Shown here: piece by piece, positions 1 through 8,275 of the stretch
Layout of the letters: each line of letters opens with the position of its first letter
Numbering within the stretch: the first letter of the stretch is position 1
From: CADEFQ01 sp035433705
GTDB taxonomy: Bacteria; Pseudomonadota; Gammaproteobacteria; Steroidobacterales; Steroidobacteraceae
Reading direction: 5' to 3'
Length of the DNA: 64,000 bases
Assembly: GCA_035433705.1 (NCBI GenBank)
Contig: DAORVK010000004.1
Span: 42,478 to 106,477, forward strand
Notes under the pieces: model-generated
Seen by the model: the letters and a program-made list of their open reading frames with translations, nothing else
Told to the model about the DNA's origin: nothing
Database searches by the model: none
Translations under genes and position numbers: made by a program

Positions 1-1597
1 CGTATTCCTGATAGTTGCCCTCGAAGTACACGACCTGCGAGTCGCCCTCGAATGCGAGGATGTGCGTCGCGATACGATCGAGGAACCAGCGGTCGTGCGA
101 GATCACGACGGCGCAGCCCGGGAAATTGAGCAGCGCTTCCTCGAGCGCGCGCAGGGTCTCGATGTCGAGGTCGTTCGTCGGCTCGTCGAGCAGCAAGACG
201 TTGCCGCCGGAGCGGAGCACCTTGGCGAGGTGTACGCGATTGCGCTCGCCGCCCGACAGCTCGCCGATCAGTTGCTGCTGCTGGGTGCCGCGGAAATTGA
301 AGCGTCCCACGTAGCCGCGCGCGGCGGTCTCGTAGTTGCCGACCCGTATGGTGTCCTGGCCGCCCGAGATTTCCTCGAACACACTCTTCTTGTCGTTGAG
401 CGAATGACGTGACTGATCGACATAGGCAAGTTTTACCGACGGGCCCATGCGGACCTCGCCGGCATCCGGCGCCTCGCCACCTGTCAGCATGCGAAAGAGC
501 GTGGTCTTGCCGGCGCCGTTCGGGCCGATGATGCCGACGATGCCGCCTTTCGGCAGGCTGAAGGACAGATTGTCGATCAGCAGTCGATCGCCGTAGGCCT
601 TGCGGAGATTCTTCGCTTCGATCACGACATCACCCAGGCGCTCACCCGGCGGGATGTAGATCTCGTTCGTCTCGTTGCGCTCCTGGAATTCCTTCGACGC
701 GAGTTCCTCGTAGCGCGCGAGGCGCGCCTTGCTCTTCGCTTGCCGCGCCTTCGGGTTCTGGCGCACCCATTCCAGCTCGCGCTCGAGCGTCTTGCGCAGC
801 GCCTCGCGCTCGCGCTCTTCGAGGGCGAGCCGCTTCTCCTTCTGCTCGAGCCAGGAGGAATAGTTGCCCTGCCACGGAATGCCGTGACCGCGGTCGAGTT
901 CGAGGATCCACTGCGCGACGTTGTCGAGGAAGTAGCGGTCGTGGGTCACCGCGATGACGGTGCTCGGGTACTCCTCGAGATAGCGCTCGAGCCACGCGAT
1001 CGACTCGGCGTCGAGGTGGTTCGTCGGCTCATCGAGCAGCAGCATGTCGGGTGCCGAGAGCAGCAGCTTGCAGAGCGCCACGCGGCGCTTCTCACCGCCC
1101 GAGAGCTTGCCGATCTGCGCCTCCCAGGGCGGCAGGCGCAGCGCGTCGGCGGCGATTTCGAGTTTGCGCTCGATCTCCCAGCCGCCCGCGGAGTCGATCG
1201 CGTCCTGCAGTTTCGCCTGCTCGTCGAGCAGCGCAGCCATCTCCTCGTCCGACATCGGTTCGGCAAATTTTTCACTGATCGCGTTGAAGCGCGTGAGTTG
1301 CGCGAACGCGTCGCCGAGGCCCAGCACTGCTTCCTCGCGCACCGTTTTCGCCGGGTCGAGCTGCGGCTCCTGCGGCAGGTAGCCGATCCTGATGCCGGTC
1401 TGCGGGCGGGCTTCGCCCTCGAAGCTGGTGTCGATACCGCCCATGATCCTGAGCAGTGTCGACTTGCCCGAGCCGTTCAGGCCGAGCACGCCGATCTTGG
1501 CGCCCGGGAAGAACGACAGACTGATGTCCCGCAGGATCGTGCGCTTTGGCGGCACGACCTTCGAGACGCGATTCATCGTGTAGATGTATTGCGCCAT
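1..1597 (-). CDS. ettA: EttA-type ABC-F ATPase (3' end outside window)
   Basis: This gene encodes an ABC-F protein of the EttA type. In that family the protein binds the ribosomal E site and gates the first elongation step according to cellular energy; it is cytosolic and has no membrane domain. About 532 codons are visible, from ATG at 1597 to the window edge. EttA is usually near 555 residues, so only the last ~20 are missing. Two ATPase cassettes are seen: Walker A GLNGSGKSTL near residue 42 with signature LSGGEKRRVAL, and Walker A GPNGAGKTTL near 350 with signature LSGGERNRVHL. The Walker B segments are LLLDEPTNHLD and LLLDEPTNDLD. A charged linker (about residues 240-320) separates the cassettes, as in EttA. 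The gene is divergent from the deacetylase gene at 1673. A CATAAT -10-like hexamer lies about 34 bases upstream. Other ABC-F subfamilies are less likely given the start MAQYIYTMNRVSKVVPPKR. Confidence 0.93.
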   Translation of the reverse strand, partial: MAQYIYTMNRVSKVVPPKRTILRDISLSFFPGAKIGVLGLNGSGKSTLLRIMGGIDTSFEGEARPQTGIRIGYLPQEPQLDPAKTVREEAVLGLGDAFAQLTRFNAISEKFAEPMSDEEMAALLDEQAKLQDAIDSAGGWEIERKLEIAADALRLPPWEAQIGKLSGGEKRRVALCKLLLSAPDMLLLDEPTNHLDAESIAWLERYLEEYPSTVIAVTHDRYFLDNVAQWILELDRGHGIPWQGNYSSWLEQKEKRLALEEREREALRKTLERELEWVRQNPKARQAKSKARLARYEELASKEFQERNETNEIYIPPGERLGDVVIEAKNLRKAYGDRLLIDNLSFSLPKGGIVGIIGPNGAGKTTLFRMLTGGEAPDAGEVRMGPSVKLAYVDQSRHSLNDKKSVFEEISGGQDTIRVGNYETAARGYVGRFNFRGTQQQQLIGELSGGERNRVHLAKVLRSGGNVLLLDEPTNDLDIETLRALEEALLNFPGCAVVISHDRWFLDRIATHILAFEGDSQVVYFEGNYQEY

Positions 1598-1672
1598 GAA
1601 AACCGGTGGGGGTAGGGGTGGAGCGGGGCGCATTATGGGGTAGACACGCGGCCCTGTGCTAGGCTGCCCGCC

Positions 1673-2617
1673 GTGGCATCGGTGCTCGTCGTCATGGGCG
1701 AAACTATCGCCCGGTATGGGTTTCCGGAGGGTCATCCGTTCGGCGTCGATCGCCATGACGCCTTCGCACGGCAGTTCGAGGCGCGTGGTTTCGACGGCCG
1801 GGTGCGGGTCGCGCCGCCGGTGCCCGCGGAAGCGGGCGAACTTCTCCTCTTTCATACGCCGCTCTACGTCGATTTCGTGCGCGAGCGTTCCGCCTCGGGT
1901 CAGGGCTGTCTTGATGGCGGCGATACGCCCGCCTTTCGCGGTGTCTATGAGGCCTCAGCCAGCGTGGTCGGTGCGACGCTCGTGGCGGCACGCGCGCTGA
2001 TGGCGGGCGCCGCGAGTCGCGCGTTCGTGCCGATCGCAGGCCTGCATCATGCGGCGCGCGATCACGCCGCGGGCTTTTGCGTGTTCAACGACATCGGCGT
2101 CGCGATCGAAGTCCTGCGCAGGGAGTACGGACTCACGCGTATCGCCTATGTCGACATCGACGCGCACCACGGCGACGGTGTCTTCTACGCGTTCGAAGCC
2201 GATCCGCAGGTGATTTTCGCGGACATTCACGAAGACGGCCGCACGCTCTATCCGGGCACCGGCGCCGCCGACGAGGTCGGCAAGGGCGCGGCAGTCGGCG
2301 CCAAGCTCAATTTGCCGGTACCCGCGGGGGCCGACGATGCGACCTTCAACGCGGTCTGGCCGCGGGTGCTCGCTTTTGTCGAAGCCGCGAGCCCCGAGTT
2401 CATCATCCTTCAGTGTGGCGCCGACAGCATCGCCGGCGATCCCATCACGCACCTGCGCTTTACGCCTGCCGCGCACGGTCGCGCCGCGCGCGACCTTGCC
2501 GGGCTGGCGGATCGCCTGGGTCATGGCCGCGTGCTGGCGCTCGGCGGCGGCGGCTATGACCGCGCGAATCTCGCGGCGGCATGGAACAACGTGGTCGAGG
2601 GTCTCGCGGGAGAGTGA
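1673..2617 (+). CDS. Histone deacetylase family hydrolase (AcuC/HDAC-like)
   Basis: This is a 314-residue member of the arginase/deacetylase superfamily, which uses zinc to remove acyl groups from acetyl-lysine or acetylated polyamines. The active-site pattern is visible: IAGLHHAARDHAAGFC (paired histidines, residues ~121-136), zinc ligands in DIDAHHGDG (~160-168), and a further Asp in CGADSIAGDP. The C-terminus carries the GGGGY loop seen in class I/II enzymes. The start is GTG at 1673; a TAGGCT hexamer ends 7 bases before it and there is no Shine-Dalgarno sequence. It stands alone between divergent ettA and co-directional glyA. The substrate cannot be read from the sequence; protein deacetylation, acetylpolyamine hydrolysis and an acetoin-utilisation-like role are all open. 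Confidence 0.88.
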   Translation: MASVLVVMGETIARYGFPEGHPFGVDRHDAFARQFEARGFDGRVRVAPPVPAEAGELLLFHTPLYVDFVRERSASGQGCLDGGDTPAFRGVYEASASVVGATLVAARALMAGAASRAFVPIAGLHHAARDHAAGFCVFNDIGVAIEVLRREYGLTRIAYVDIDAHHGDGVFYAFEADPQVIFADIHEDGRTLYPGTGAADEVGKGAAVGAKLNLPVPAGADDATFNAVWPRVLAFVEAASPEFIILQCGADSIAGDPITHLRFTPAAHGRAARDLAGLADRLGHGRVLALGGGGYDRANLAAAWNNVVEGLAGE

Positions 2618-2708
2618 ATCAGGGGGGCCCTGACGCCCCCGGCGGGTACGTCGTTCGGGTAGAATTCGCCTCTCCCCGGGATTCCCGCCGCACCGAAAGC
2701 ACCTGCCC

Positions 2709-3965
2709 ATGTTCCGGACCTCGATGGTCATTGCGAATTTCGATCCCGAACTCGCTGCCGCGATCGAGAGCGAGCGGCGGCGCCAGGAAGAGCACATCGA
2801 GCTGATTGCATCGGAGAACTACGCGAGTCCTCGCGTGCTCGAGGCGCAGGGGTCGGTGCTGACGAACAAGTACGCGGAAGGGTATCCGGGCAAGCGCTAC
2901 TACGGCGGCTGCGAGTACGTCGACATCGCGGAGCAACTCGCCATCGATCGGGCGAAACGGCTCTTCGGCGCGGCCTACGCCAACGTGCAGCCGCACTCCG
3001 GCTCACAGGCGAACGCGGCGGTGTATCTGGCGCTGTGCAACCCGGGCGACACCATTCTCGGCATGAGCCTCGATCACGGTGGCCACCTGACGCACGGCGC
3101 CAAGGTCAACTTCTCCGGCAAGCTGTTCCGTTCCGTGCAGTACGGCATCCGTCCTGACAATGGCGAGATCGACTACGACGAGGTCGCGCGCCTCGCGCGC
3201 GCAGAGCAGCCGCGCATGATCGTCGCGGGCTTTTCGGCCTATTCGCGCGTCATCGACTGGGCGAAGTTCCGCGCGATTGCCGACGAGGTGGGCGCGTATT
3301 TCTTCGTCGACATGGCGCACGTGGCCGGGCTCGTCGCGGCGGGTCTCTACCCGAACCCGCTGCCGTACGCCGATGCGGTGACCACCACCACGCACAAGAC
3401 GCTGCGCGGTCCGCGCGGCGGCCTGATCCTTGCGCGCGAGAACCCCGAGCTCGCGAAGAAGTTCAACTCGCTCGTGTTTCCGGGCACCCAGGGCGGGCCG
3501 CTGATGCATGTCATTGCGGCCAAGGCGGTGGCTCTGCTTGAGGCGCTGCAGCCGGAGTTCGCGCAGTATCAGCAGCAGGTACTCGTGAATGCGCGTGCGA
3601 TGTGCGCGCAGCTCGCCGCGCGCGGCTATCGCATCGTTTCGGGCGGCACCGACAACCACCTGTTCCTCGTGGACTTGTCAGACAAGGCGATCACCGGCAA
3701 GGAAGCAGATGCCGCGCTCGGCCGCGCCAACATCACTGTCAACAAGAACGCGGTGCCGAACGACCCCCGCCCGCCCATGGTGACGAGCGGCCTGCGTATC
3801 GGCACGCCCGCGGCGACCACGCGCGGTTTCAGGCAGGCCGAGGTCGAAACCGTCGCCGGCTGGATCGCCGATGTGCTCGACGCGAACGGCAGCGACGCCG
3901 TGGTCGAGCGTGTGCGGGGAGAGGTGCTGGCACTCTGCCGCCGGTTCCCCGTCTACGGCCCCTGA
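2709..3965 (+). CDS. glyA: Serine hydroxymethyltransferase
   Basis: GlyA interconverts serine and glycine with tetrahydrofolate and supplies one-carbon units. It is a PLP enzyme of the cytosol, and at 418 residues has the normal bacterial length. The PLP lysine lies in TTTTHKTLRGPRGG (Lys230). The N-terminal ELIASENYAS and the YAEGYPGKRYYGG segment are typical of the family. The ATG at 2709 gives MFRTSMVIANFDPEL; an ATG six codons downstream would also be possible. A TAGAAT hexamer at 2660-2665 could serve as the -10 of its promoter. nrdR follows 21 bases after the stop, a common glyA-nrdR arrangement in Proteobacteria, so they may share a transcript. Confidence 0.97.
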   Translation: MFRTSMVIANFDPELAAAIESERRRQEEHIELIASENYASPRVLEAQGSVLTNKYAEGYPGKRYYGGCEYVDIAEQLAIDRAKRLFGAAYANVQPHSGSQANAAVYLALCNPGDTILGMSLDHGGHLTHGAKVNFSGKLFRSVQYGIRPDNGEIDYDEVARLARAEQPRMIVAGFSAYSRVIDWAKFRAIADEVGAYFFVDMAHVAGLVAAGLYPNPLPYADAVTTTTHKTLRGPRGGLILARENPELAKKFNSLVFPGTQGGPLMHVIAAKAVALLEALQPEFAQYQQQVLVNARAMCAQLAARGYRIVSGGTDNHLFLVDLSDKAITGKEADAALGRANITVNKNAVPNDPRPPMVTSGLRIGTPAATTRGFRQAEVETVAGWIADVLDANGSDAVVERVRGEVLALCRRFPVYGP

Positions 3966-3986
3966 CGCGCGCGCGCGGGGAGCGCC

Positions 3987-4520
3987 ATGCACTGCCCCTT
4001 CTGCGGTCACGAGGAGACGAAGGTGATCGATTCGCGGCTCGCGGGCGAAGGCCGGCAGATCCGCCGCCGCCGCGAGTGCCTCGCGTGTGCGGAACGCTTC
4101 ACCACATTCGAGACCGCCGAGCTCGTGATGCCGCTTGTCGTGAAGTCGGATCGCAGCCGCGAGCCCTTCGACGAGCAGAAGATGCGCCACGGCATCGTCA
4201 AGGCGCTCGAGAAGCGTCCGGTATCGCAGGAAGCGATCGAGGCCGCGGTCACGCACGTCTGCCACAAATTGCTCAGCCTCGGCGAGCGCGAAGTGCCCTC
4301 CCGCAGCATCGGCGAGTTCGTGATGGAGGAGCTGCGGCACCTCGATGAGGTCGCCTACGTGCGCTTCGCCTCCGTGTACCGCAGCTTCCAGGATGTCGAA
4401 GCCTTTCGCGAGGAGGTCGAGAAGCTGCGTCATCATCGCCGCAAGCGCGAGGACAACCGCGACCAGCTGCCGCTGCTGCCCGGCGGCGCAGCGACTGATG
4501 CGAAAGACGGCAAACCATGA
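3987..4520 (+). CDS. nrdR: Transcriptional repressor NrdR
   Basis: NrdR is the nucleotide-sensing repressor of ribonucleotide reductase operons. It has an N-terminal zinc ribbon and an ATP-cone. The 177-residue product starts MHCPFCGHEETKVIDSR and completes the zinc ribbon with RRECLACAERFTTFE, giving the two CxxC pairs. The ATP-cone follows (about residues 49-139, VVKSDRSREPFDEQKM onwards). A GGGGAG Shine-Dalgarno precedes the ATG. The stop overlaps the ribD start by four bases (ATGA), placing it at the head of the riboflavin operon, a position conserved across gammaproteobacteria. The C-terminal ~25 residues are a variable charged tail. Confidence 0.97.
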   Translation: MHCPFCGHEETKVIDSRLAGEGRQIRRRRECLACAERFTTFETAELVMPLVVKSDRSREPFDEQKMRHGIVKALEKRPVSQEAIEAAVTHVCHKLLSLGEREVPSRSIGEFVMEELRHLDEVAYVRFASVYRSFQDVEAFREEVEKLRHHRRKREDNRDQLPLLPGGAATDAKDGKP

Positions 4521-5632
4521 GCGGCGGCTTCACGGTATTCGACGAGCGCGCGATGCGTCGCGCACTCGCGCTCGCCGCGCGCGGCCTCGAGACAACCGAT
4601 CCCAATCCGCGTGTGGGCTGCGTGATCGCGCACGATGAGGAAATCATCGGCGAGGGATGGCACGTACGCGCGGGCGAAGCACACGCGGAGATCGTCGCGC
4701 TGCGTCAGGCGGGCGAACGGGCGGCCGGCGCCACGGCTTTCGTGACGCTCGAGCCCTGCTGTCACCACGGGCGCACGCCACCCTGCACAGAGGCGTTCAT
4801 CGAGGCGCGACTCGCGCGCGTGGTGTTCGCAGCAGGTGACCCGAATCCGCGCGTCAGCGGCGGAGGCGCTGCGCGTCTCGCGGCAGCCGGCATCAAGGTG
4901 GAAAGCGGACTGCTCGAGCACGAAGCGGCGACGCTCAATGCAGGCTTCCTGCAGCGGATGCGTATCGGCCGCCCGTGGGTGCGATTGAAAACAGCCGCGA
5001 GCCTGGATGGTCGGACAGCGCTCGCCAGCGGCCAGAGCCGCTGGATCACGGGGGAGGCGGCGCGCGCCGACGTGCACGACTGGCGCGCCCGCAGCTCCGC
5101 GGTGGCGACCGGCATCGGCACGCTCCTCGCCGACGACCCGCGTCTCGACGTGCGACGCCCGAGACCGCTTGGGCGTACACCCGCGCGTGTGATTTTCGAT
5201 ACGCGGCTGCGCACTCCGGTGACCGCGCGCGTTTTCGATGCCCCGGGAGAGGTGATCGTACTGCACGCCGCAGAAGGAGCCGCTGCGGCTGGCGCAGGCA
5301 CGCGGCTCGCAGCGCGTGGTGCGCGGCTCGTGCCCGTACCGACGGTGGGGCCGCGCCTTGATCTCGCGGCAGCCATGCGCCACCTCGGGGAACTCGCACT
5401 GAACGAGCTGTGGGTGGAGGCGGGACCCACGCTGGCGGGAGCACTGCTCGAGGCGAGGCTCGTCGATGAGTGGCTGCACTATCTTGCGCCGCGGCTCCTC
5501 GGCCCCGACGCCCGGCCGCTCGCGGCGGTGCCGCTGCTCGAGCGGCTCGAGGCGGCGCACAGTTTTGCGGTCGCCGAGGTGAGCACTTTTGGCGCGGATC
5601 TGCGCATCCGCCTCGTTCCGGAGAGAATCTGA
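4517..5632 (+). CDS. ribD: Bifunctional riboflavin deaminase/reductase RibD
   Basis: RibD carries out the second and third riboflavin steps: deamination of the pyrimidine and NADPH reduction of the ribose side chain. The 371-residue protein has the zinc deaminase core in the first ~150 residues (HAEIVAL with the catalytic Glu, then TLEPCCHHGRTPPC supplying two Cys ligands). The reductase domain begins near residue 150 (RPWVRLKTAASLDGRTAL and SRWITGEAARADVH). Its ATG overlaps the nrdR stop. The length matches family members (~365). Confidence 0.96.
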   Translation: MSGGFTVFDERAMRRALALAARGLETTDPNPRVGCVIAHDEEIIGEGWHVRAGEAHAEIVALRQAGERAAGATAFVTLEPCCHHGRTPPCTEAFIEARLARVVFAAGDPNPRVSGGGAARLAAAGIKVESGLLEHEAATLNAGFLQRMRIGRPWVRLKTAASLDGRTALASGQSRWITGEAARADVHDWRARSSAVATGIGTLLADDPRLDVRRPRPLGRTPARVIFDTRLRTPVTARVFDAPGEVIVLHAAEGAAAAGAGTRLAARGARLVPVPTVGPRLDLAAAMRHLGELALNELWVEAGPTLAGALLEARLVDEWLHYLAPRLLGPDARPLAAVPLLERLEAAHSFAVAEVSTFGADLRIRLVPERI

Positions 5633-5634
5633 GG

Positions 5635-6225
5635 ATGTTCACAGGCATTATCCAGGGTGTCGGAGTGGTGCGCGCCGTGACGGCGCGCGGTGGCGATGTC
5701 GAGTTTGTGGTGGCGGTCGGTCGGCTCCCGCTCGCCGCGACGCGGCCGGGTGACAGCATCGCCGTGAATGGTGTGTGCCTCACCGCGACGCGCGTCGGCG
5801 GGGACGAGTTCGCTGCGGACGTGTCGCGCGAAACGCTCGCTGTGACGACGCTGTCGTCGCTCGCACCGGGGGTGCGCGTGAACCTCGAACCGGCGCTGCG
5901 CGCGGGCGAGCCTCTCGGCGGTCATCTCGTCTCGGGCCATGTGGACGGGGTCGCCGAAGTGATCGCGCTCGCGCCCGACGCACGCTCGGTGCGCGCCACG
6001 CTGCGCGTGCCAACCCTGCTTGCGCGCTACATTGCCCGCAAGGGCTCGGTGGCGGTCGACGGCGTGAGCCTCACCGTGAACAGCGTCGACGGCGACGTGT
6101 TCGACGTGAACCTGGTACCGCATACGCAGCAGGTGACGACATTGGGCGATTGGGCGCCGGGGCGGCGCGTCAATCTCGAAGTGGACCAGGTCGCGCGCTA
6201 CGTCGAGCGGCTCACAGGACGATAA
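5635..6225 (+). CDS. ribE: Riboflavin synthase alpha subunit
   Basis: Riboflavin synthase dismutates two 6,7-dimethyl-8-ribityllumazine molecules into riboflavin and the pyrimidine precursor. The 196-residue protein shows the expected duplicated lumazine-binding fold. Repeat 1 starts MFTGIIQGVGVV and contains SIAVNGVCLT. Repeat 2 starts near residue 97 (GGHLVSGHVDGVAEV) and contains SVAVDGVSLTVN. ATG at 5635 lies three bases after the ribD stop, and GAGG in the stop region can serve as ribosome binding site. It is named ribE here; some schemes call the same gene ribC. Confidence 0.96.
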   Translation: MFTGIIQGVGVVRAVTARGGDVEFVVAVGRLPLAATRPGDSIAVNGVCLTATRVGGDEFAADVSRETLAVTTLSSLAPGVRVNLEPALRAGEPLGGHLVSGHVDGVAEVIALAPDARSVRATLRVPTLLARYIARKGSVAVDGVSLTVNSVDGDVFDVNLVPHTQQVTTLGDWAPGRRVNLEVDQVARYVERLTGR

Positions 6226-6228
6226 TCG

Positions 6229-7329
6229 ATGGAACTGCACAGCATTGCCGAGATCCTGACTGACCTGCGCGCAGGTCGCATGGTTCTGGTCATGGACGAT
6301 GAAGATCGCGAGAACGAGGGTGATCTCGTGATGGTGGCGGAGAAAGTGCGCCCGGAGGACGTCAACTTCATGGCGCGCTTCGGCCGCGGGCTCATCTGCC
6401 TCACGCTCACCGCCGAGCGCTGCCGGCAGTTGCGCCTGCCGCTGATGGTGAGCAGCACGCAACGCGACCATCGCACCAATTTCACGCTGTCGATCGAGGC
6501 GGCCGAGGGTGTCACCACCGGTATCTCGGCCTACGATCGCGCGCACACGGTGCTCACCGCGGTGAAACCGGAGGCGCGGCCGGAGGACCTGCGTCAGCCG
6601 GGACACATCTTCCCCATCATGGCGCAGCCGGGTGGGGTGTTGACGCGCGCCGGACACACCGAGGCAGGTTGCGATCTCGCGCGGCTCGCGGGCTTCGAAG
6701 CCGCCGCGGTGATCGTCGAGGTGATGAACGATGACGGTACGATGGCACGCCGGCCGCAGCTTGAGGCTTTCGCACGTCATCACGGCCTGAAGATCGGCAC
6801 GATCGCGGACCTCATCCGCTATCGCCTGCGCAACGAGCGCTCGGTCGAGCGCATCGCCGAGCGCACGATCGGGACCGAATACGGCGAGTTCCGCCTCCAT
6901 GCCTACGAGGATCACGTGCAGCGCGACGTGCACCTCGCGCTGGTGCGCGGCGACGTGACCAGCAAGCGTGTGCCGCTCGTGCGCGTGCACCTTGCCGACA
7001 CTTTGCGGGACGTGCTCGGCGCCGAGGTGGGCGCGCCACGCGCCTGGACCTTGCGTGCCGCGCTCGCGCGCATCGCGAAGGAGGATTGCGGCGTCGTCGT
7101 GGTGCTGCGCCGGCACGAGACGCCGCGCGAGCTGATCGCCGCGATCCGTGACGAAGAAACGCCGCCGCCACCCGCGCAAGGCGAGGTGTTGCGCACCTTC
7201 GGAGTGGGCGCGCAGATCCTGAAGGACCTCGGCGTGCGGCGCATGCAGGTGCTGTCGGCGCCCAAGTACATGCACGGCATATCGGCCTTCGACCTCGAGA
7301 TCGAGGGCTACCTCGACAACGATGACTGA
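6229..7329 (+). CDS. ribB: DHBP synthase with degenerate GTP cyclohydrolase II half (RibBX type)
   Basis: The N-terminal domain (residues 1-~205) is 3,4-dihydroxy-2-butanone-4-phosphate synthase, shown by DDEDRENEGDL (metal-binding acids), GLICLTLT and TRAGHTEAGCDLARLAG. It makes the four-carbon unit for lumazine. The C-terminal domain (~206-366) has the RibA fold pattern (GEFRLHAYEDHVQRDVHLALV) but lacks the zinc site. Where active GTP cyclohydrolase II has a Cys followed by a CDC cluster, this protein has VRVHLADTLRDVLGAEVG with no cysteine. The catalytic Arg/Gly-rich loop is also replaced. Such RibB proteins with a non-catalytic RibA-like tail (RibBX) are known in Proteobacteria. The GTP cyclohydrolase II step must then come from a gene outside this window. 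ATG follows the ribE stop by three bases. Confidence 0.93.
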   Translation: MELHSIAEILTDLRAGRMVLVMDDEDRENEGDLVMVAEKVRPEDVNFMARFGRGLICLTLTAERCRQLRLPLMVSSTQRDHRTNFTLSIEAAEGVTTGISAYDRAHTVLTAVKPEARPEDLRQPGHIFPIMAQPGGVLTRAGHTEAGCDLARLAGFEAAAVIVEVMNDDGTMARRPQLEAFARHHGLKIGTIADLIRYRLRNERSVERIAERTIGTEYGEFRLHAYEDHVQRDVHLALVRGDVTSKRVPLVRVHLADTLRDVLGAEVGAPRAWTLRAALARIAKEDCGVVVVLRRHETPRELIAAIRDEETPPPPAQGEVLRTFGVGAQILKDLGVRRMQVLSAPKYMHGISAFDLEIEGYLDNDD

Positions 7330-7343
7330 TGCCACCCCGCGGC

Positions 7344-7349
7344 TATACT
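7344..7349 (+). promoter_or_regulatory. -10-like hexamer TATACT before ribH
   Basis: TATACT lies six bases before the ATG at 7356. This is the distance at which transcription would begin on the start codon itself. No convincing -35 is visible. It may give ribH-nusB-thiL an internal promoter; alternatively it is chance inside the operon. Confidence 0.4.
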
Positions 7350-7355
7350 GCGCGC

Positions 7356-7823
7356 ATGCCCCCCGTTCATGCCGGCGAACTCAATGCGGCCCCGCTATCG
7401 GTCGCGATCGTGGCCGCCCGCTTCAATGACTTCATCGTCACGAGCCTGTTGCGCGGCGCCGTCGAAGCCTGGGATTCGCACGGCGGGGCGGCAGACCGTC
7501 TCGTGATCGCGCGCGTACCGGGCGCCTTCGAGCTGCCTGTCGCGGCGCGACAGTGTGCTGCGAGCGGACGCTTCGCCGCGGTTGTCGCGTTCGGCTGTGT
7601 GATCAGGGGAGATACCGCCCATTTCGACTTTGTCGCAGGCGAGTGCACGCGGGGCCTCGGGCGTGTGGCGCTCGACACCGGTGTGCCAGTGGTGTTCGGC
7701 GTGCTGACCGTCGAGACGGTCGAGCAGGCCATACAGCGCGCCGCGGTGCGCGCGGGCAACAAGGGTGGTGAGGCAATGCTCGCCGCGATCGAGATGGCAA
7801 ATCTCCTGCCGAGGCTCGCATGA
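7356..7823 (+). CDS. ribH: 6,7-dimethyl-8-ribityllumazine synthase
   Basis: RibH condenses the RibD product with the butanone phosphate from RibB. The 155-residue product shows the lumazine synthase core: SVAIVAARFNDF near the N-terminus, VPGAFELPVAAR, the catalytic-His segment GCVIRGDTAHFD, and the C-terminal NKGGEAMLAAIEMANL. Two starts are possible. ATG at 7356 gives the family length and sits six bases after TATACT. ATG at 7329 overlaps the ribB stop (TGATG) and would add nine residues (MPPRGYTAR). The first is preferred on length. The stop overlaps the nusB ATG by four bases. Confidence 0.94.
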   Translation: MPPVHAGELNAAPLSVAIVAARFNDFIVTSLLRGAVEAWDSHGGAADRLVIARVPGAFELPVAARQCAASGRFAAVVAFGCVIRGDTAHFDFVAGECTRGLGRVALDTGVPVVFGVLTVETVEQAIQRAAVRAGNKGGEAMLAAIEMANLLPRLA

Positions 7824-8263
7824 ACGAGCAGGCAGCCCGTCGCGCGGCGTCGAACCGTCGCGCCGTCGCGCGCAAGATCGCCGTGCAGGCGCTTTACCGC
7901 TGGCAGGTGAACGCAGGCTCCTGGCAGGATCTGCTGCTCGAATTCGCGGATGCGGAGGACATGCCGAAGGCTGACAGGGAATATTTCGACGCGCTGGTAC
8001 GCGGGATCGTCGGGGACGGTGCGAGCTGGGATGTTGCGCTCGCGCGCTACACCGACCGCGCGCCTTCCGGGCTCGATCCCGTGGAGCACGCGGTCCTGCT
8101 GATCGGCCTCTACGAGCTCAGCGCGCGGCCCGATGTGCCGTACCGGGTCGTGATCAACGAGGGCGTCGGCCTCGCGCGCCGCTTCGGCGCGACCGAGGGC
8201 CACAAATACGTCAACGCCGTGCTCGACCGCGCAGCCCGGGAGCTGCGGCGCGACGAGCACTGA
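7820..8263 (+). CDS. nusB: Transcription antitermination factor NusB
   Basis: NusB binds boxA RNA with ribosomal protein S10 and supports antitermination of rRNA operons. The 147-residue protein has the usual all-helical NusB pattern: an Arg-rich start (RRAASNRRAVARKIAVQALYRWQ), VEHAVLLIGLYEL in the middle, and INEGVGLARRFGATEGHKYVN near the end. The ATG overlaps the ribH stop (ATGA), so translation is coupled. The ribH-nusB-thiL order is standard for gammaproteobacteria. Confidence 0.96.
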   Translation: MNEQAARRAASNRRAVARKIAVQALYRWQVNAGSWQDLLLEFADAEDMPKADREYFDALVRGIVGDGASWDVALARYTDRAPSGLDPVEHAVLLIGLYELSARPDVPYRVVINEGVGLARRFGATEGHKYVNAVLDRAARELRRDEH

Positions 8264-8275
8264 GGGGGCCGGCCC

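Noticed and set aside
2622..2640. Possible terminator (GGGGGG...GCCCCC) after the deacetylase gene
   Set aside because: Stem of about five pairs with no T-run; too weak to call.
3966..7328. FMN riboswitch in the riboflavin operon
   Set aside because: Genes overlap or lie within about 20 bases of each other; there is no room for the ~140-base element.
5479..7335. 618-codon minus-strand frame opposite ribE and ribB
   Set aside because: It mirrors two confident riboflavin genes and has no recognisable motif.
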